Below are positions 8,868-23,383 of a DNA stretch of 64,000 bases, in pieces. How positions within the stretch are numbered: the first letter of the stretch is position 1; each line of letters opens with the position of its first letter. The notes under the pieces are model-generated. The model did not search any database. It was not told the DNA's origin and saw nothing but the letters and a program-made list of their open reading frames with translations. Source of the DNA: Actinomycetota bacterium (GTDB taxonomy: Bacteria; Actinomycetota; Actinomycetes; Actinomycetales; Dermatophilaceae); assembly GCA_020161815.1 (NCBI GenBank), contig JAIUOP010000002.1:186001-250000 (forward strand). Direction: 5' to 3'. The position numbers and the translations under genes are program-made.

Positions 8868-10412
8868 TCACCGGCTCGTGCGCGCCGACGGGTCGCGCGG
8901 CGCAGAGAGGTGCTTCAGGAGCTCCCCCATCGACGTGCTGGACTCCACGAGAGCGCCGAGCTGCGCCCTCGTGCCACGGAGCGGCTCGAGCATGGGGATG
9001 CGCTGCAGCTGACGCTGGCCCGGCACCTCGACGATGACCGAGTCCCAGGAGGCCGCCACCACATCGTCGGGGTAGCGGCGCAGGACGGCGCCGCGGAACC
9101 ACGCCCGCGTGTCCTCGGGTGCCTGCTCCACGGCCGCTGCGATGTCGTCGTCGTCGACCAGGCGCGTGAGCCGACCCGTGGCCCGCATCCGGTTGGCCAG
9201 GCCCCGGTCGCTGCGCACGTCGGACCACTGGATGTCGACGGCCTTGAGCCGCGGGTCCCCCCAGCCGAGGCCGTCGCGGCTGCGGTAGCCCTCGAGCAGG
9301 GCCAGCTTGGCCACCCACTCCACCTCGCCGCGCGCCTCCAGCGGGTCGCGGCCGAGGCGATCCAGGGTCAGCTGCCACCAGTGGAGCACCTCGCGGGTGT
9401 CGCTGTCGGCGTCGGCCCCCCAGCGCTGGTCCACGTAGGCCAGGGCTCGCTCGAGGTAGATGCCGAGCAGGTCCAGCCCGCTCATGGTCCGGCCGTCGGC
9501 CAGGGTCAGCTGTGTCGTGAGGGTGGGGTCGTGGGAGATCGCCTGCAGGGTCGCCACCGGCTGGTGCACCGTGAGGTCCTCGACGAGGAAGCCGTCCTCG
9601 ATCATGGCCAGCACGAGCGAGGTGGTGCCGAGCTTGAGCAGGTCGGCGACGTCGGAGTGGTTCGCGTCGCCGATGATGACGTGGAGCCGGCGGTAGAGGT
9701 CGGCGACGGCGTGCGGCTCGTCCCGGGTGTTGATGATCGGTCGCTTCAGCGTGGTCTCCAGGCCGACCTCGCACTCGAAGAAGTCCGAACGCTGCGCGAG
9801 CTGGAATCCGTTGCGGCGGCTGTCCACCCCGATGCCGACGCGACCGGCCCCGCACATGATCTGGCGGACGACGAAGAAGGGCATGAGGTGCTTGACGACC
9901 TCGAGGAAGGGCGTGCGGCGGGACATGAGGTAGTTCTCGTGCGTGCCGTAGGACGCACCCTTGCCGTCGGTGTTGTTCTTGTAGAGGTTGACACCGGGCG
10001 GGACGCTGGCCAGCCGCTCGACCGACTCGCGCATCACCCATTCGCCGGCCCGGTCCCACGTGATGGCGGCCCGCGGCGTGGTCACCTCCGGTGAGGAGTA
10101 CTCCGGGTGGGCATGGTCGACGTAGAGGCGGGCGCCGTTGGTGAGCACGACATTGGCCATCGTCGGGTCGTCGGCCCACTCGTCGGTCAGCTGGCTCGGG
10201 TGGGCACTCCCCCGACCCATGTCGAAGCCGCGGGCGTCGCGCAGCGGGTTCTCGTCGGCGTAGTCCCAGCTCGCGCGCGTGGGACGGATGCCGCGCGCCA
10301 CGGCATACGTGGTCACGACGTCTCCGGAGAGCACCATCGGGTTGGCGTTCGGGGACCCCGGCACCGAGATGCCGTACTCCGTCTCGACCCCCATGACCCG
10401 GCGCACTGTCAT
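8868..10412 (-). CDS. dop: Pup deamidase/depupylase Dop
   Basis: Dop converts the C-terminal Gln of Pup to Glu and also removes Pup from tagged proteins. It is 514 aa and homologous to PafA. Motifs include [62 protein letters not shown] and [13 protein letters not shown]. The Dop-specific insertion near residues 40-75 ([20 protein letters not shown]) separates it from PafA. ATG 10412 is preceded by TAGGGT (10420-10425) at a 7-base spacing, so the transcript is probably leaderless. ATG 10394 is a weaker internal alternative. Confidence 0.97.
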   Translation of the reverse strand: MTVRRVMGVETEYGISVPGSPNANPMVLSGDVVTTYAVARGIRPTRASWDYADENPLRDARGFDMGRGSAHPSQLTDEWADDPTMANVVLTNGARLYVDHAHPEYSSPEVTTPRAAITWDRAGEWVMRESVERLASVPPGVNLYKNNTDGKGASYGTHENYLMSRRTPFLEVVKHLMPFFVVRQIMCGAGRVGIGVDSRRNGFQLAQRSDFFECEVGLETTLKRPIINTRDEPHAVADLYRRLHVIIGDANHSDVADLLKLGTTSLVLAMIEDGFLVEDLTVHQPVATLQAISHDPTLTTQLTLADGRTMSGLDLLGIYLERALAYVDQRWGADADSDTREVLHWWQLTLDRLGRDPLEARGEVEWVAKLALLEGYRSRDGLGWGDPRLKAVDIQWSDVRSDRGLANRMRATGRLTRLVDDDDIAAAVEQAPEDTRAWFRGAVLRRYPDDVVAASWDSVIVEVPGQRQLQRIPMLEPLRGTRAQLGALVESSTSMGELLKHLSAPRDPSARTSR

Positions 10413-10419
10413 GCTCCCG

Positions 10420-10425
10420 ACCCTA
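10420..10425 (-). promoter_or_regulatory. -10 hexamer of a probable leaderless dop transcript
   Basis: TAGGGT on the minus strand is separated from the dop ATG by exactly 7 bases. No Shine-Dalgarno sequence lies between. Confidence 0.65.
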
Positions 10426-10473
10426 TGCCAGCGGCATCCGCGCCCACGTGCGGCCACACCGCCGCTCCCTCGC

Positions 10474-10479
10474 TAGGGT
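10474..10479 (+). promoter_or_regulatory. -10 hexamer of a probable leaderless PRPP-synthetase-like transcript
   Basis: TAGGGT lies 7 bases before ATG 10487, which sets the start inside a longer open frame that begins at 10448. It is divergent from the dop promoter, with 48 bp between the two hexamers. Confidence 0.65.
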
Positions 10480-10486
10480 TGTCGCC

Positions 10487-11482
10487 ATGATGCGCGACGT
10501 CGTGGTCTTCTCCGGCTCCGCCCATCCCGCACTGGCGCAGCGCATCTGTGACCGGCTCGGCGTCGAGCTCTCCGAGGCGGCGATCAGCCGGTTCAGCAAC
10601 GACTGCCTGCAGGCCCAGCTGCTGGCCAACTGCCGCCAGCGCGACGTCTACCTCGTCCAGCCGCTCGTCCCGCCCACGCAGGACTCGCTCATGGAGCTGC
10701 TGCTCATGATCGACGCCGCGCGCGGAGCCTCGGCCCAGCAGATCACCGCCGTCATCCCGCACTATGCGTATGCCCGCTCCGACAAGAAGGACGCCTCGCG
10801 CATCTCCCTCGGCGGCCGGCTGGTCGCAGACATGATCTCGGCCGCCGGGGCGCACCGGGTCCTCACGATGAACCTCCACGCGCCCCAGGTCCACGGGTTC
10901 TTCTCCGTGCCGGTCGACCACCTCACCTCCCTGGGCGTCCTCGCCGACCACTTCCGCGAGCAGGACCTCGACAGGTGCGTCATCGTCTCGCCCGACCTCG
11001 GGAACGCCAAGGACGCCACCCAGTTCAGCCGGCTCCTCGGCCTCCCCGTGGCGGCCGGGTCGAAGCGCCGGCTCGCCGATGACAAGGTCGTCATCGACTC
11101 GATCGTCGGCGATGTCCACGGCAAGCGGGCGATCGTCCTCGACGACGAGATCGCGACCGGCGGCTCGATCGTGGAGATCCTCGACAAGCTCGCCGAGCAC
11201 GGTGTCACCGAGGCGAGCGTCGCGTGCACACACGGGCTCTTCGCCGGCCGCGCCGTCGAGCGGTTGCGCGCCCACCCGCTGGTCAAGGAGGTCGTGACCA
11301 CGGACACCGTGCCTGCGCCCCAGGGCTGGCCCGAGCTCCAGGTGCGCACGATCAGCGGCCTCTTCGCCGAGGCGATCAAGCGGATCCACGACGGCGAGTC
11401 GGTCTCGAGCCTCTTCGACGGCGTCGATCCCACCCACGCACCACCGCGCCAACGCTCCCTCTTCGACGGGATCGTCGGATGA
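10487..11482 (+). CDS. ribose-phosphate pyrophosphokinase-like protein (variant Prs)
   Basis: This 331-aa protein has the two type-I phosphoribosyltransferase folds of PRPP synthetase. Family landmarks are IPHYAYARSDKKD, MNLHAPQVHGFFSVPVDHL, a KRR loop (AAGSKRRLADDKV) and AIVLDDEIATGGSIVE as the PRPP-binding loop. Several of these differ from standard Prs, which has DLHAGQIQGFF, a VSPDxGG stretch (here VSPDLGNAKDAT) and VDDMIDTAGT. The chemistry is therefore probably ATP-dependent pyrophosphate transfer to ribose-5-phosphate or a close relative, but a specialised paralogue is likely. Start ATG 10487 follows the leaderless hexamer above; the next codon is also ATG. It overlaps the next gene by ATGA. 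Confidence 0.82.
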   Translation: MMRDVVVFSGSAHPALAQRICDRLGVELSEAAISRFSNDCLQAQLLANCRQRDVYLVQPLVPPTQDSLMELLLMIDAARGASAQQITAVIPHYAYARSDKKDASRISLGGRLVADMISAAGAHRVLTMNLHAPQVHGFFSVPVDHLTSLGVLADHFREQDLDRCVIVSPDLGNAKDATQFSRLLGLPVAAGSKRRLADDKVVIDSIVGDVHGKRAIVLDDEIATGGSIVEILDKLAEHGVTEASVACTHGLFAGRAVERLRAHPLVKEVVTTDTVPAPQGWPELQVRTISGLFAEAIKRIHDGESVSSLFDGVDPTHAPPRQRSLFDGIVG

Positions 11483-11829
11483 ACCGGCTCGTGCCCGTGC
11501 TCCTGGACGCGGCCCTCGTGCTCGTGTTCGCGGCCGTCGGGCGGCGCAGCCACGAGCACGGCCTGACCCTCACCGGCGTCCTGCAGACCGCAGCCCCCTT
11601 CCTCTGCGGCACTGCTGCCGGCTGGCTGCTGGCCTCCTCACTGACCGACCTGGCCGCGACGAGCCTGCCCTTCGGGGTGGTCCTCGTCGTCGCGACCGTC
11701 GTCGTGGGCATGGGACTGCGGATGGCCCTCGGCGCCGGGGTGGCGTGGTCCTTCGTCGCGGTCGCCACGACCGTCCTCAGCCTCTTCCTGCTCGGCTGGC
11801 GCCTCTTGGCGCGTCTGCTCGGCAGCTGA
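11479..11829 (+). CDS. DUF3054 family membrane protein
   Basis: This is a 116-aa integral membrane protein with four predicted hydrophobic segments (about 7-22, 38-55, 63-85, 88-110). The N-terminal VLLDAALVLVFAAVGRRSHE motif and the later GMGLRMALGAGVAWSFV are typical of DUF3054, whose function is unknown. Translation is coupled to the Prs-like gene through the ATGA overlap, and the next membrane gene starts 3 bp after its stop. Confidence 0.85.
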   Translation: MNRLVPVLLDAALVLVFAAVGRRSHEHGLTLTGVLQTAAPFLCGTAAGWLLASSLTDLAATSLPFGVVLVVATVVVGMGLRMALGAGVAWSFVAVATTVLSLFLLGWRLLARLLGS

Positions 11830-11832
11830 CCG

Positions 11833-12978
11833 ATGGCGCTGAGCCGCACCGACCTCGTCGACACCTGGCTGCGCGCCCAGGGCCTGCCCTACCTCGTCCC
11901 GCGCGAGCGCCGCGCCCATGACCTGCTCCAGCGGGCGGCGCCGGCGACCGTCCTGCTCTTCGGCGTCCTCGTCCTCGGCGTGCTCGGTGGTCCGTCGCTG
12001 GCCGCTGCGGTGGACCGGGCCGGGGACCCGCTCGGGGCGGCCAGCGGGTCGCTCGTCCTCGTCGTCCTTGCCGTCGCGATCGTCGTCCCCGTGGTCGTGG
12101 CCGCCTGGGTGCATCGCCGGATGCGCGAGTGGAGCGACCCCCGTGGCCGGTCCGTGGCGCTGGGCCTGGCCGTGGCGTATGCCGTGTGCGCCGCCGTCCT
12201 TGCGCTCCTCACCGACGAGGGGCTGGCCCTGGTCATCGCCGAGGCGGTCGGCCTGCTGGTCGTGGCCCACCTGGCGGTCTGGTCCGGGCTGGCCTCGGTG
12301 GTCGCCTGGGCCGCGCGCTGGGCCTGGCAGTCCGTGGGGGCACTGCAGAACATGGCCTCCCGGGCCCTGCCGGTCATCCTCGTCCTCGTCGTCTTCGCGT
12401 TCTTCTCCACCGAGGCCTGGCAGATCGCCGACAGCATGGGGTCGAGGCGACAGTGGGCCCTGACCGCCCTCATCGCGCTCATCGCCATCCTCGCCATGCT
12501 GCCCGTGGCCCGCGGTGAGCTGAGCACGGCGCACCGTGACCTCACGCCCGACCAGGTCCACGCGCTGCTCGTCGGCACGCCGCTCGAGGACGCCCCCACG
12601 GGCACGGTGTCCGGTCAGGAGCTCGCGGGCGGCGGACGGCTCAACGTCCTGGCCGTCCTCATCGTGGCCCACCTGATCCAGGCGGCCATGTTCACCCTGG
12701 TCATCGCCACCCTGCTGGTGGCCATCGGGCGGATCGCCATCACCGATGCAGTGGTGAGGACCTGGCTGTCCCACCCTCGCGAGCCCTACCAGCTGCTCGG
12801 GCAGGCACTCCCGGTCGACCAGCAGACGGTGCGCACGGCGCTGCTGCTCGGCGTGATCGGCGCGCTCTCCTTCGTCCTCAGCAGCCTCTCGGACGCCAGC
12901 TACCGCAGCCTCTTCTTCGACCCGTTGGTCGAACGGGTCAAGGTCGCCGTGGCGGCCCACCGCGCCCTCGCGGGGTGA
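11833..12978 (+). CDS. conserved polytopic membrane protein of unknown function
   Basis: This 381-aa protein has about eight hydrophobic stretches and no motif I can assign. The N-terminal 40 residues are cytoplasmic and charged, with LVDTWLRAQGLPYLVPRERR. A middle soluble segment around 225-265 (HRDLTPDQVHALLVGTPLED) separates two membrane halves, and the C-terminus has YRSLFFDPLVERVKVAV. It is third in the operon with the Prs-like and DUF3054 genes. The ATG lies 3 bp after the previous stop. A copy of the 19-bp inverted repeat that flanks arc overlaps its stop codon. Confidence 0.78.
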   Translation: MALSRTDLVDTWLRAQGLPYLVPRERRAHDLLQRAAPATVLLFGVLVLGVLGGPSLAAAVDRAGDPLGAASGSLVLVVLAVAIVVPVVVAAWVHRRMREWSDPRGRSVALGLAVAYAVCAAVLALLTDEGLALVIAEAVGLLVVAHLAVWSGLASVVAWAARWAWQSVGALQNMASRALPVILVLVVFAFFSTEAWQIADSMGSRRQWALTALIALIAILAMLPVARGELSTAHRDLTPDQVHALLVGTPLEDAPTGTVSGQELAGGGRLNVLAVLIVAHLIQAAMFTLVIATLLVAIGRIAITDAVVRTWLSHPREPYQLLGQALPVDQQTVRTALLLGVIGALSFVLSSLSDASYRSLFFDPLVERVKVAVAAHRALAG

Positions 12979-12992
12979 GCACACGGCATACG
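12974..12992. repeat. 19-bp inverted repeat, copy A (3' side of arc)
   Basis: This 19-bp stretch is the exact reverse complement of 14782-14800 (CGTATGCCGTGTGCTCACC). It overlaps the stop of the membrane gene and ends 14 bp short of the arc stop. It contains the genome-typical GGCATAC heptamer. Confidence 0.85.
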
Positions 12993-13006
12993 GGACCGGC
13001 GCCGGG

Positions 13007-14656
13007 TCAGAGGTACTGGCCGGTGTTGGCGGTCGCGATCGACTTGCCCGGCTCGGTGCCCTCCTTGGTCTTGATGAGGGTGCGGATGTAGACGATCCGC
13101 TCCCCCTTCTTGCCCGAGATCCGCGCCCAGTCGTCCGGGTTGGTCGTGTTGGGCAGGTCCTCGTTCTCGCGGAACTCGTCGCTGCAGGCCTGGAGCAGGT
13201 GCTCGACCCGCAGGCCGCGCTGGTGGGTCGTGAGGAGGTCCTTGATCGCGGTCTTCTTGGCCCGGTCGACGATGTTCTGGATCATCGCGCCGGAGTTGAA
13301 GTCCTTGAAGTAGAGGATCTCCTTGTCGCCCCCGGCGTAGGTGACCTCGAGGAAGCGGTTCTCCTCGTCGTCGGAGTACATCCGCGTCACGACGGCCTCG
13401 ATCATGCCCCGCACGGTCGCCTCCGGGTCACCCCCGTGGACGGCCAGGTCGTCGGCGTGGAGCGGCAGGTCGGCGGTGAGGTACTTGGCGAAGATGTCGG
13501 TCGCACTCTCGGCGTCCGGGCGCTCGATCTTGATCTTCACGTCGAGGCGGCCGGGGCGCAGGATGGCCGGGTCGATCATGTCCTCGCGATTGGAGGCGCC
13601 GATGACGATGACATTCTCCAAGCCCTCGACACCGTCGATCTCGGCGAGCAGCTGGGGCACGATCGTGGTCTCGACGTCGCTGGAGACACCCGAGCCACGG
13701 GTGCGGAAGAGGGACTCCATCTCGTCGAAGAAGACGACGACCGGGAAGCCCTCGTTGGACTTCTCGCGGGCCCGCTGGAAGATCAGCCGGATGTGGCGCT
13801 CGGTCTCGCCGACGTACTTGTTGAGCAGCTCCGGGCCCTTGATGTTGAGGAAGTAGCTCTTCCCCTCGGGCCGGCCCTCCTTCTCGGCGATCTTGCGCGA
13901 GAGCGAGGCGGCGACGGCCTTGGCGATCATCGTCTTGCCGCACCCGGGCGGGCCGTAGAGCAGGACACCCTTCGGCGGCTTGAGGTGGTGCTCGACGTAG
14001 AGATCGGGGTGGAGGTAGGGCAGCTCGACCGAGTCCCGGATGAGCTCGATCTGGCCCTTCAGACCGCCGATGTCCTCGTAGGCGATGTCGGGGACCTCCT
14101 CGAGCACGAGGTCGGCGACCTCGGACTTGGGGACCTTCTCGAACACGAAGCCGGTCTTGGGCTCGAGCAGCAGGGCATCCCCGACGCGCACCTTCTCCTG
14201 GAGCAGGGGGTGCGCCAGTCGGCAGATCCGCTCCTCGTCGGCGTGCGCGACGACGAGGACGCGATCACCGCCGAGGACCTCCTTGACGAGGACGACCTCA
14301 CCGACCTCCTCGAACCGGTGGACGGCGACGACGTTCATCGACTCGTTGAGCATCAGCTCCCGCCCGACGAGCAGGTCCTCCCGGGCCAGGCCCGGGCTCA
14401 CCGCGACGCGCATCTTGCGCCCGGCGGTGAGGATGTCGGCGGTGTTGTCGGCGAAGAGCTCGAGGAGGACGCCATAGGTCGCCGGCGGCTGACCCAGGCG
14501 ATCGACCTCGGCCTTGAGGGTGACGATCTGCTCGCGGGCGTCGCGCAGCGTGCGGACGAGCCGCTCGTTCTGCGAGGACATCGTCGCCAGCTGGGAGCGC
14601 AGTCGCAGCACGTCCTCGTCGGGGCGCGCCGGGCCGGAACCGGACGCATCACTCAT
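13007..14656 (-). CDS. arc: proteasome-associated AAA ATPase Arc/Mpa
   Basis: This is the hexameric unfoldase that recognises Pup and threads pupylated proteins into the 20S core (549 aa). It has an N-terminal coiled coil (about 10-60), two OB folds and one AAA domain. The AAA domain carries Walker A GPPGCGKT (about 240), Walker [10 protein letters not shown] and sensor/arginine-finger region [15 protein letters not shown]. It ends in GQYL, the C-terminal motif that opens the proteasome gate. ATG 14656 has GGAGG 5 bases upstream; GTG 14668 is a less likely alternative. It lies apart from dop because a plus-strand operon intervenes, and it is flanked by a 19-bp inverted repeat. Confidence 0.98.
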   Translation of the reverse strand: MSDASGSGPARPDEDVLRLRSQLATMSSQNERLVRTLRDAREQIVTLKAEVDRLGQPPATYGVLLELFADNTADILTAGRKMRVAVSPGLAREDLLVGRELMLNESMNVVAVHRFEEVGEVVLVKEVLGGDRVLVVAHADEERICRLAHPLLQEKVRVGDALLLEPKTGFVFEKVPKSEVADLVLEEVPDIAYEDIGGLKGQIELIRDSVELPYLHPDLYVEHHLKPPKGVLLYGPPGCGKTMIAKAVAASLSRKIAEKEGRPEGKSYFLNIKGPELLNKYVGETERHIRLIFQRAREKSNEGFPVVVFFDEMESLFRTRGSGVSSDVETTIVPQLLAEIDGVEGLENVIVIGASNREDMIDPAILRPGRLDVKIKIERPDAESATDIFAKYLTADLPLHADDLAVHGGDPEATVRGMIEAVVTRMYSDDEENRFLEVTYAGGDKEILYFKDFNSGAMIQNIVDRAKKTAIKDLLTTHQRGLRVEHLLQACSDEFRENEDLPNTTNPDDWARISGKKGERIVYIRTLIKTKEGTEPGKSIATANTGQYL

Positions 14657-14702
14657 GCGGACCTCCACGTCGTGGGCGGGCCCCCTCTGGGGCCACGAGT
14701 CG

Positions 14703-14708
14703 ACCCTA
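14703..14708 (-). promoter_or_regulatory. candidate -10 hexamer for arc
   Basis: TAGGGT on the minus strand predicts a start near 14696 and a leader of about 40 bases holding the GGAGG site. Unlike most neighbours, arc is thus probably leadered. Confidence 0.45.
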
Positions 14709-14781
14709 ACCCCGAGCCGAGACGCGGGGCAGCACCATCTCGGTCCGCCCGGGCATCGATTCGGTCACCTCTGCAGACCCG

Positions 14782-14800
14782 CGTATGCCGTGTGCTCACC
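14782..14800. repeat. 19-bp inverted repeat, copy B (5' side of arc)
   Basis: The sequence CGTATGCCGTGTGCTCACC lies in the 152-bp gap between arc and trmI, 9 bp past the trmI stop. It is the exact reverse complement of copy A at 12974-12992. Confidence 0.85.
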
Positions 14801-14808
14801 GTCGGCGG

Positions 14809-16969
<2,161 letters not shown>

Positions 16970-17061
16970 GGCGGCGAGCCTACGGCCACGAGACGCACGG
17001 GAGCCGCCGAGCCCTCCGACGGCATACTGGGGTGCTCGTCTCCCTGCCTCGAGGAATGTTC

Positions 17062-20790
<3,729 letters not shown>

Positions 20791-20808
20791 CCCGCTGGCG
20801 CGGTTCTC

Positions 20809-20873
20809 TCCCCGCCGATTCGAGGTATTACCGCCGCACATTCTGCGGCAGTAATACCTCGAATCGCGGGGTG
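20809..20873. repeat. long near-perfect palindrome between metH and the RecB-like nuclease
   Basis: The core arms are 20817-20838 and 20844-20865: 22 bp with one mismatch and a 5-base loop. Pairing extends outward by about six more GC pairs with one bulge. The arms are much AT-richer (GAGGTATTAC) than the surroundings. It starts 18 bp after the metH stop. It could be a terminator, although no T-run follows, or a dispersed palindromic repeat. Confidence 0.85.
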
Positions 20874-20921
20874 AGGGGGCGGTGCCGCGGGAGGGTCGAT
20901 GTCGGTGTCGGTGGCACGGCA

Positions 20922-20927
20922 TACGGT
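20922..20927 (+). promoter_or_regulatory. -10 hexamer of a probable leaderless RecB-like nuclease transcript
   Basis: TACGGT, embedded in a GGCATAC heptamer, ends 7 bases before ATG 20935. This start is preferred over an in-frame ATG 36 bases upstream. Confidence 0.6.
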
Positions 20928-20934
20928 GTCTGAC

Positions 20935-21780
20935 ATGACCCCCGCACTGTCCCCGAGCCGCGCCGCGGACTTCAAGCAGTGCCCCCTGCTCTTCCGGTTC
21001 CGCACGATCGACAAGCTCGAGGGCCCGCCCTCTCCCGCCGCTGCCCGAGGCACCCTCGTGCACTCCGTGCTGGAGCACCTCTTCGACCTCCCGGCTCCCG
21101 AGCGCACCCCTGAGGCTGCGCGGGCGCTCCTGCCCGAGCGGTGGGCCGCGCTCACGACCGAGCGTCCCGAGTTGATCGAGATGATCGAGGCCTCCGACGA
21201 CCTCGACGACGTGACCTGGCTCGACGACGCGGCGAGCCTGGTCGAGCGCTGGTTCGAGCTGGAGGACCCGACCCGCCTCGAGCCGGCCGAGCGTGAGCTC
21301 TACGTCGAGACCGAGGTCGACGGCCTCACGCTGCGTGGGTATGTCGACCGCCTCGACGTCGCGCCTGACGGGGCCATGCGCGTCGTCGACTACAAGACCG
21401 GCCGCTCCCCCGGTGAGCGCTTCGAGGGCAAGGCGCTGTTCCAGATGAAGTTCTATGCCTTGGTCCTGTGGCGCCTGCGCGGGCAGGTCCCGCGGATGCT
21501 CCAGCTGGTCTACCTCGGCGACGGACAGGTGGTGCGCTACGTCCCGGACGAGCAGGACCTGCGTTCCCTGGAACGCAATCTCAAGGCCGTGTGGGCGGCG
21601 GTGGTCCGCGCCGCCGAGACCGGCGACTTCCGCCCCCGCACCTCACGCCTGTGCAACTGGTGCGATTTCCAGGAGTTCTGCCCTGAGTTCGGCGGCACTC
21701 CCCCGCCAATGCCGGAGGGCGCGAGCACGCTGGTGCTCGACCCACGGGTCTCGGGTCAGGCCGTGCCGGCCGACGACTGA
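20935..21780 (+). CDS. RecB-family PD-(D/E)XK exonuclease with Fe-S cysteine set
   Basis: This is a 281-aa single-domain nuclease of the PDDEXK_1/AddB-Cas4-like group. The N-terminal SPSRAADFKQCPLLFRFR carries the first cysteine. GTLVHSVLEHLF, GYVDRLDV and VVDYKTGRSP supply the His, Asp and (D/E)xK metal site. The C-terminal RLCNWCDFQEFCPEF gives three more cysteines, completing a likely 4Fe-4S cluster. It is standalone, with no helicase next to it, so the role is probably DNA end processing. Its last 25 bp overlap the convergent HAD gene. Confidence 0.92.
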   Translation: MTPALSPSRAADFKQCPLLFRFRTIDKLEGPPSPAAARGTLVHSVLEHLFDLPAPERTPEAARALLPERWAALTTERPELIEMIEASDDLDDVTWLDDAASLVERWFELEDPTRLEPAERELYVETEVDGLTLRGYVDRLDVAPDGAMRVVDYKTGRSPGERFEGKALFQMKFYALVLWRLRGQVPRMLQLVYLGDGQVVRYVPDEQDLRSLERNLKAVWAAVVRAAETGDFRPRTSRLCNWCDFQEFCPEFGGTPPPMPEGASTLVLDPRVSGQAVPADD

Positions 21781-22436
21781 CGCGCGCGGAGCCCGAGCTC
21801 GGCCAGGTCGCGGGCCCCGATGCCCACCAGGCTCGGCAGCTGCACGGCGCCGGCGCGCTCGGGCACCGGGAGGATGAAGGGCACCGCCACCGTGGGGACT
21901 CCGGCGTCGACCGCTGAGACGACCCCGGTGGGTGAGTCCTCCAGCGCCACACAGTCCGCGGGTGCCACGTCGAGCAGCCGGCACGCGGCGAGATAGGGCT
22001 CCGGGTGCGGCTTGCCGTGGTCGACCTCGTCACCGGTCACCACGACGGTGAAGGCATCCTCGGGCAGCGCCGCGAGGACGGCGTCGGCCAGCGACCGCCA
22101 GGACATGGTGACCAGGGCCCGCGGCGTGCCCGCCGCCGCCAGCTCCTCGAGCAGCTCGCGGGCCCCGGGACGCCAGGGCAGGTGCTCCCGCACGGCGGCC
22201 ACGACGCGCACGAGGAGCTCCTCGACGATGCGTTCCTCGCTCCACGTGATGTGGGAGTTCGCACGCATCAGTGCCGCCGAGACCATGAGGTCCTTCCCGA
22301 CGAGCTGGAGGGCGAGCTCATCGGTCCACTGCCCGCCGAAGGCCTCGACGATCTCGTGCTGGGCCCTGATCCAGTAGGGCTCGGTGTCCACGAGGGTGCC
22401 GTCCATGTCCCAGAGCACCGCCGCAGGAAACGCCAT
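21756..22436 (-). CDS. HAD-superfamily phosphohydrolase (beta-phosphoglucomutase-like subclass)
   Basis: This 226-aa HAD hydrolase has motif I LWDMDGTLVDTEP, a helical cap (about 20-85), motif II region LVTMSWRS, a motif III Lys in VDHGKPHPEPY and motif IV VALEDSPTGVVSA. The fold and the PEPY variant match the phosphoglucomutase/phosphatase subgroup; the substrate is unknown. TAGACT (minus strand, 22443-22448) ends 6 bases before ATG 22436. Its 3' end overlaps the nuclease gene. Confidence 0.93.
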   Translation of the reverse strand: MAFPAAVLWDMDGTLVDTEPYWIRAQHEIVEAFGGQWTDELALQLVGKDLMVSAALMRANSHITWSEERIVEELLVRVVAAVREHLPWRPGARELLEELAAAGTPRALVTMSWRSLADAVLAALPEDAFTVVVTGDEVDHGKPHPEPYLAACRLLDVAPADCVALEDSPTGVVSAVDAGVPTVAVPFILPVPERAGAVQLPSLVGIGARDLAELGLRARQSSAGTA

Positions 22437-22482
22437 GCCGGAAGTCTAGGCAACAGTGCACGCTGGGCCGGGACCGCCTGCG

Positions 22483-22488
22483 TAGGGT
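22483..22488 (+). promoter_or_regulatory. candidate -10 hexamer for the PAC2 gene
   Basis: TAGGGT predicts a start near 22495 and a short leader ending in GAGGAGG just before GTG 22519. Confidence 0.45.
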
Positions 22489-22518
22489 GGGAGAACCCGC
22501 TCGCGATGAGGAGGCCGC

Positions 22519-23373
22519 GTGATCGAGCTCGAGGACGTGCCGGAGCTGAACAACCCGGTGATGATCGCTGCCTTCGAGGGCTGGAACGATGCCGGTGATG
22601 CCGCGAGCGCCGTCGTCGAGCACCTCATCGACCTGTGGGAGGCCGAGCCGGTGGCCGCGCTCGATCCCGAGGACTACTACGACTTCCAGGTCAACCGGCC
22701 TCGGGTGGTCATCGACGGCGGCAAGCGCCGGATCAGCTGGCGCACCACGCGCATCCTCATCGCGACCGACACGCCCCTGGGCCGGGACGTCGTCCTCGTC
22801 CACGGGGTCGAGCCGTCGTTCCGCTGGCGGGCCTTCGCGATCGAGCTGATGGAGTTCGCGCAGAGTGCCGACGTCGAGCTGGTCCTGACCCTGGGGGCAC
22901 TCATGGCCGACGTGGCGCACACTCGACCGATCCCGGTGACGGCGACCTCCGACCAGGAGGAGGTCCGTCACCGCTACGACGTCGAGCTCAGTGGCTACGA
23001 GGGCCCGACCGGCATCGTCGGCGTGCTCGCGGACGCGGCAGTGCAGGTGGGCATCCCCTCGGTGTCGGCGTGGGCGGCCATCCCGCACTATGCCGGCCAC
23101 ACGCCCTCCCCGAAGGCCACCGCAGCGCTGCTGTCACGGCTGGAGTCCCTGCTCGACGCGCCGATCGACCACGCGGACCTCGACGAGGACGCCCGGGCCT
23201 GGCAGCGCGGCGTCGACGAGCTGGCGGCCGGCGACCCGGACATCGCGGAGTACGTCGAGTCCCTGGAGGAGGCCCAGGACACCGCTGACCTGCCGGAGGC
23301 CAGCGGCGACGCGATCGCCAAGGAGTTCGAGCGCTACCTGCGTCGGCGCGGCGTGGACGAGCCGGGCGCCTGA
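22519..23373 (+). CDS. PAC2-family (proteasome assembly chaperone 2-like) protein
   Basis: This 284-aa protein has the PAC2 fold. In eukaryotes that fold assists 20S alpha-ring assembly; in bacteria its role is unproven. Motifs are MIAAFEGWNDAGDAAS, RPRVVIDGGKRRISWR, LVHGVEPSFRWRAF, LTLGALMADVAHTRP and VSAWAAIPHYAGHTPSPKA. The GTG start is supported by GAGGAGG 4 bases upstream. It is convergent with mshC (10 bp apart) and divergent from the HAD gene. The proteasome genes lie 12 kb away, so a link is suggestive only. Confidence 0.93.
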   Translation: MIELEDVPELNNPVMIAAFEGWNDAGDAASAVVEHLIDLWEAEPVAALDPEDYYDFQVNRPRVVIDGGKRRISWRTTRILIATDTPLGRDVVLVHGVEPSFRWRAFAIELMEFAQSADVELVLTLGALMADVAHTRPIPVTATSDQEEVRHRYDVELSGYEGPTGIVGVLADAAVQVGIPSVSAWAAIPHYAGHTPSPKATAALLSRLESLLDAPIDHADLDEDARAWQRGVDELAAGDPDIAEYVESLEEAQDTADLPEASGDAIAKEFERYLRRRGVDEPGA

Positions 23374-23383
23374 CTCGAGGCGC

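Noticed and set aside
16970..17061. Possible cobalamin riboswitch upstream of metH
   Set aside because: The gap is only 92 bp, too short for the class, and lacks the B12-box and conserved helices.
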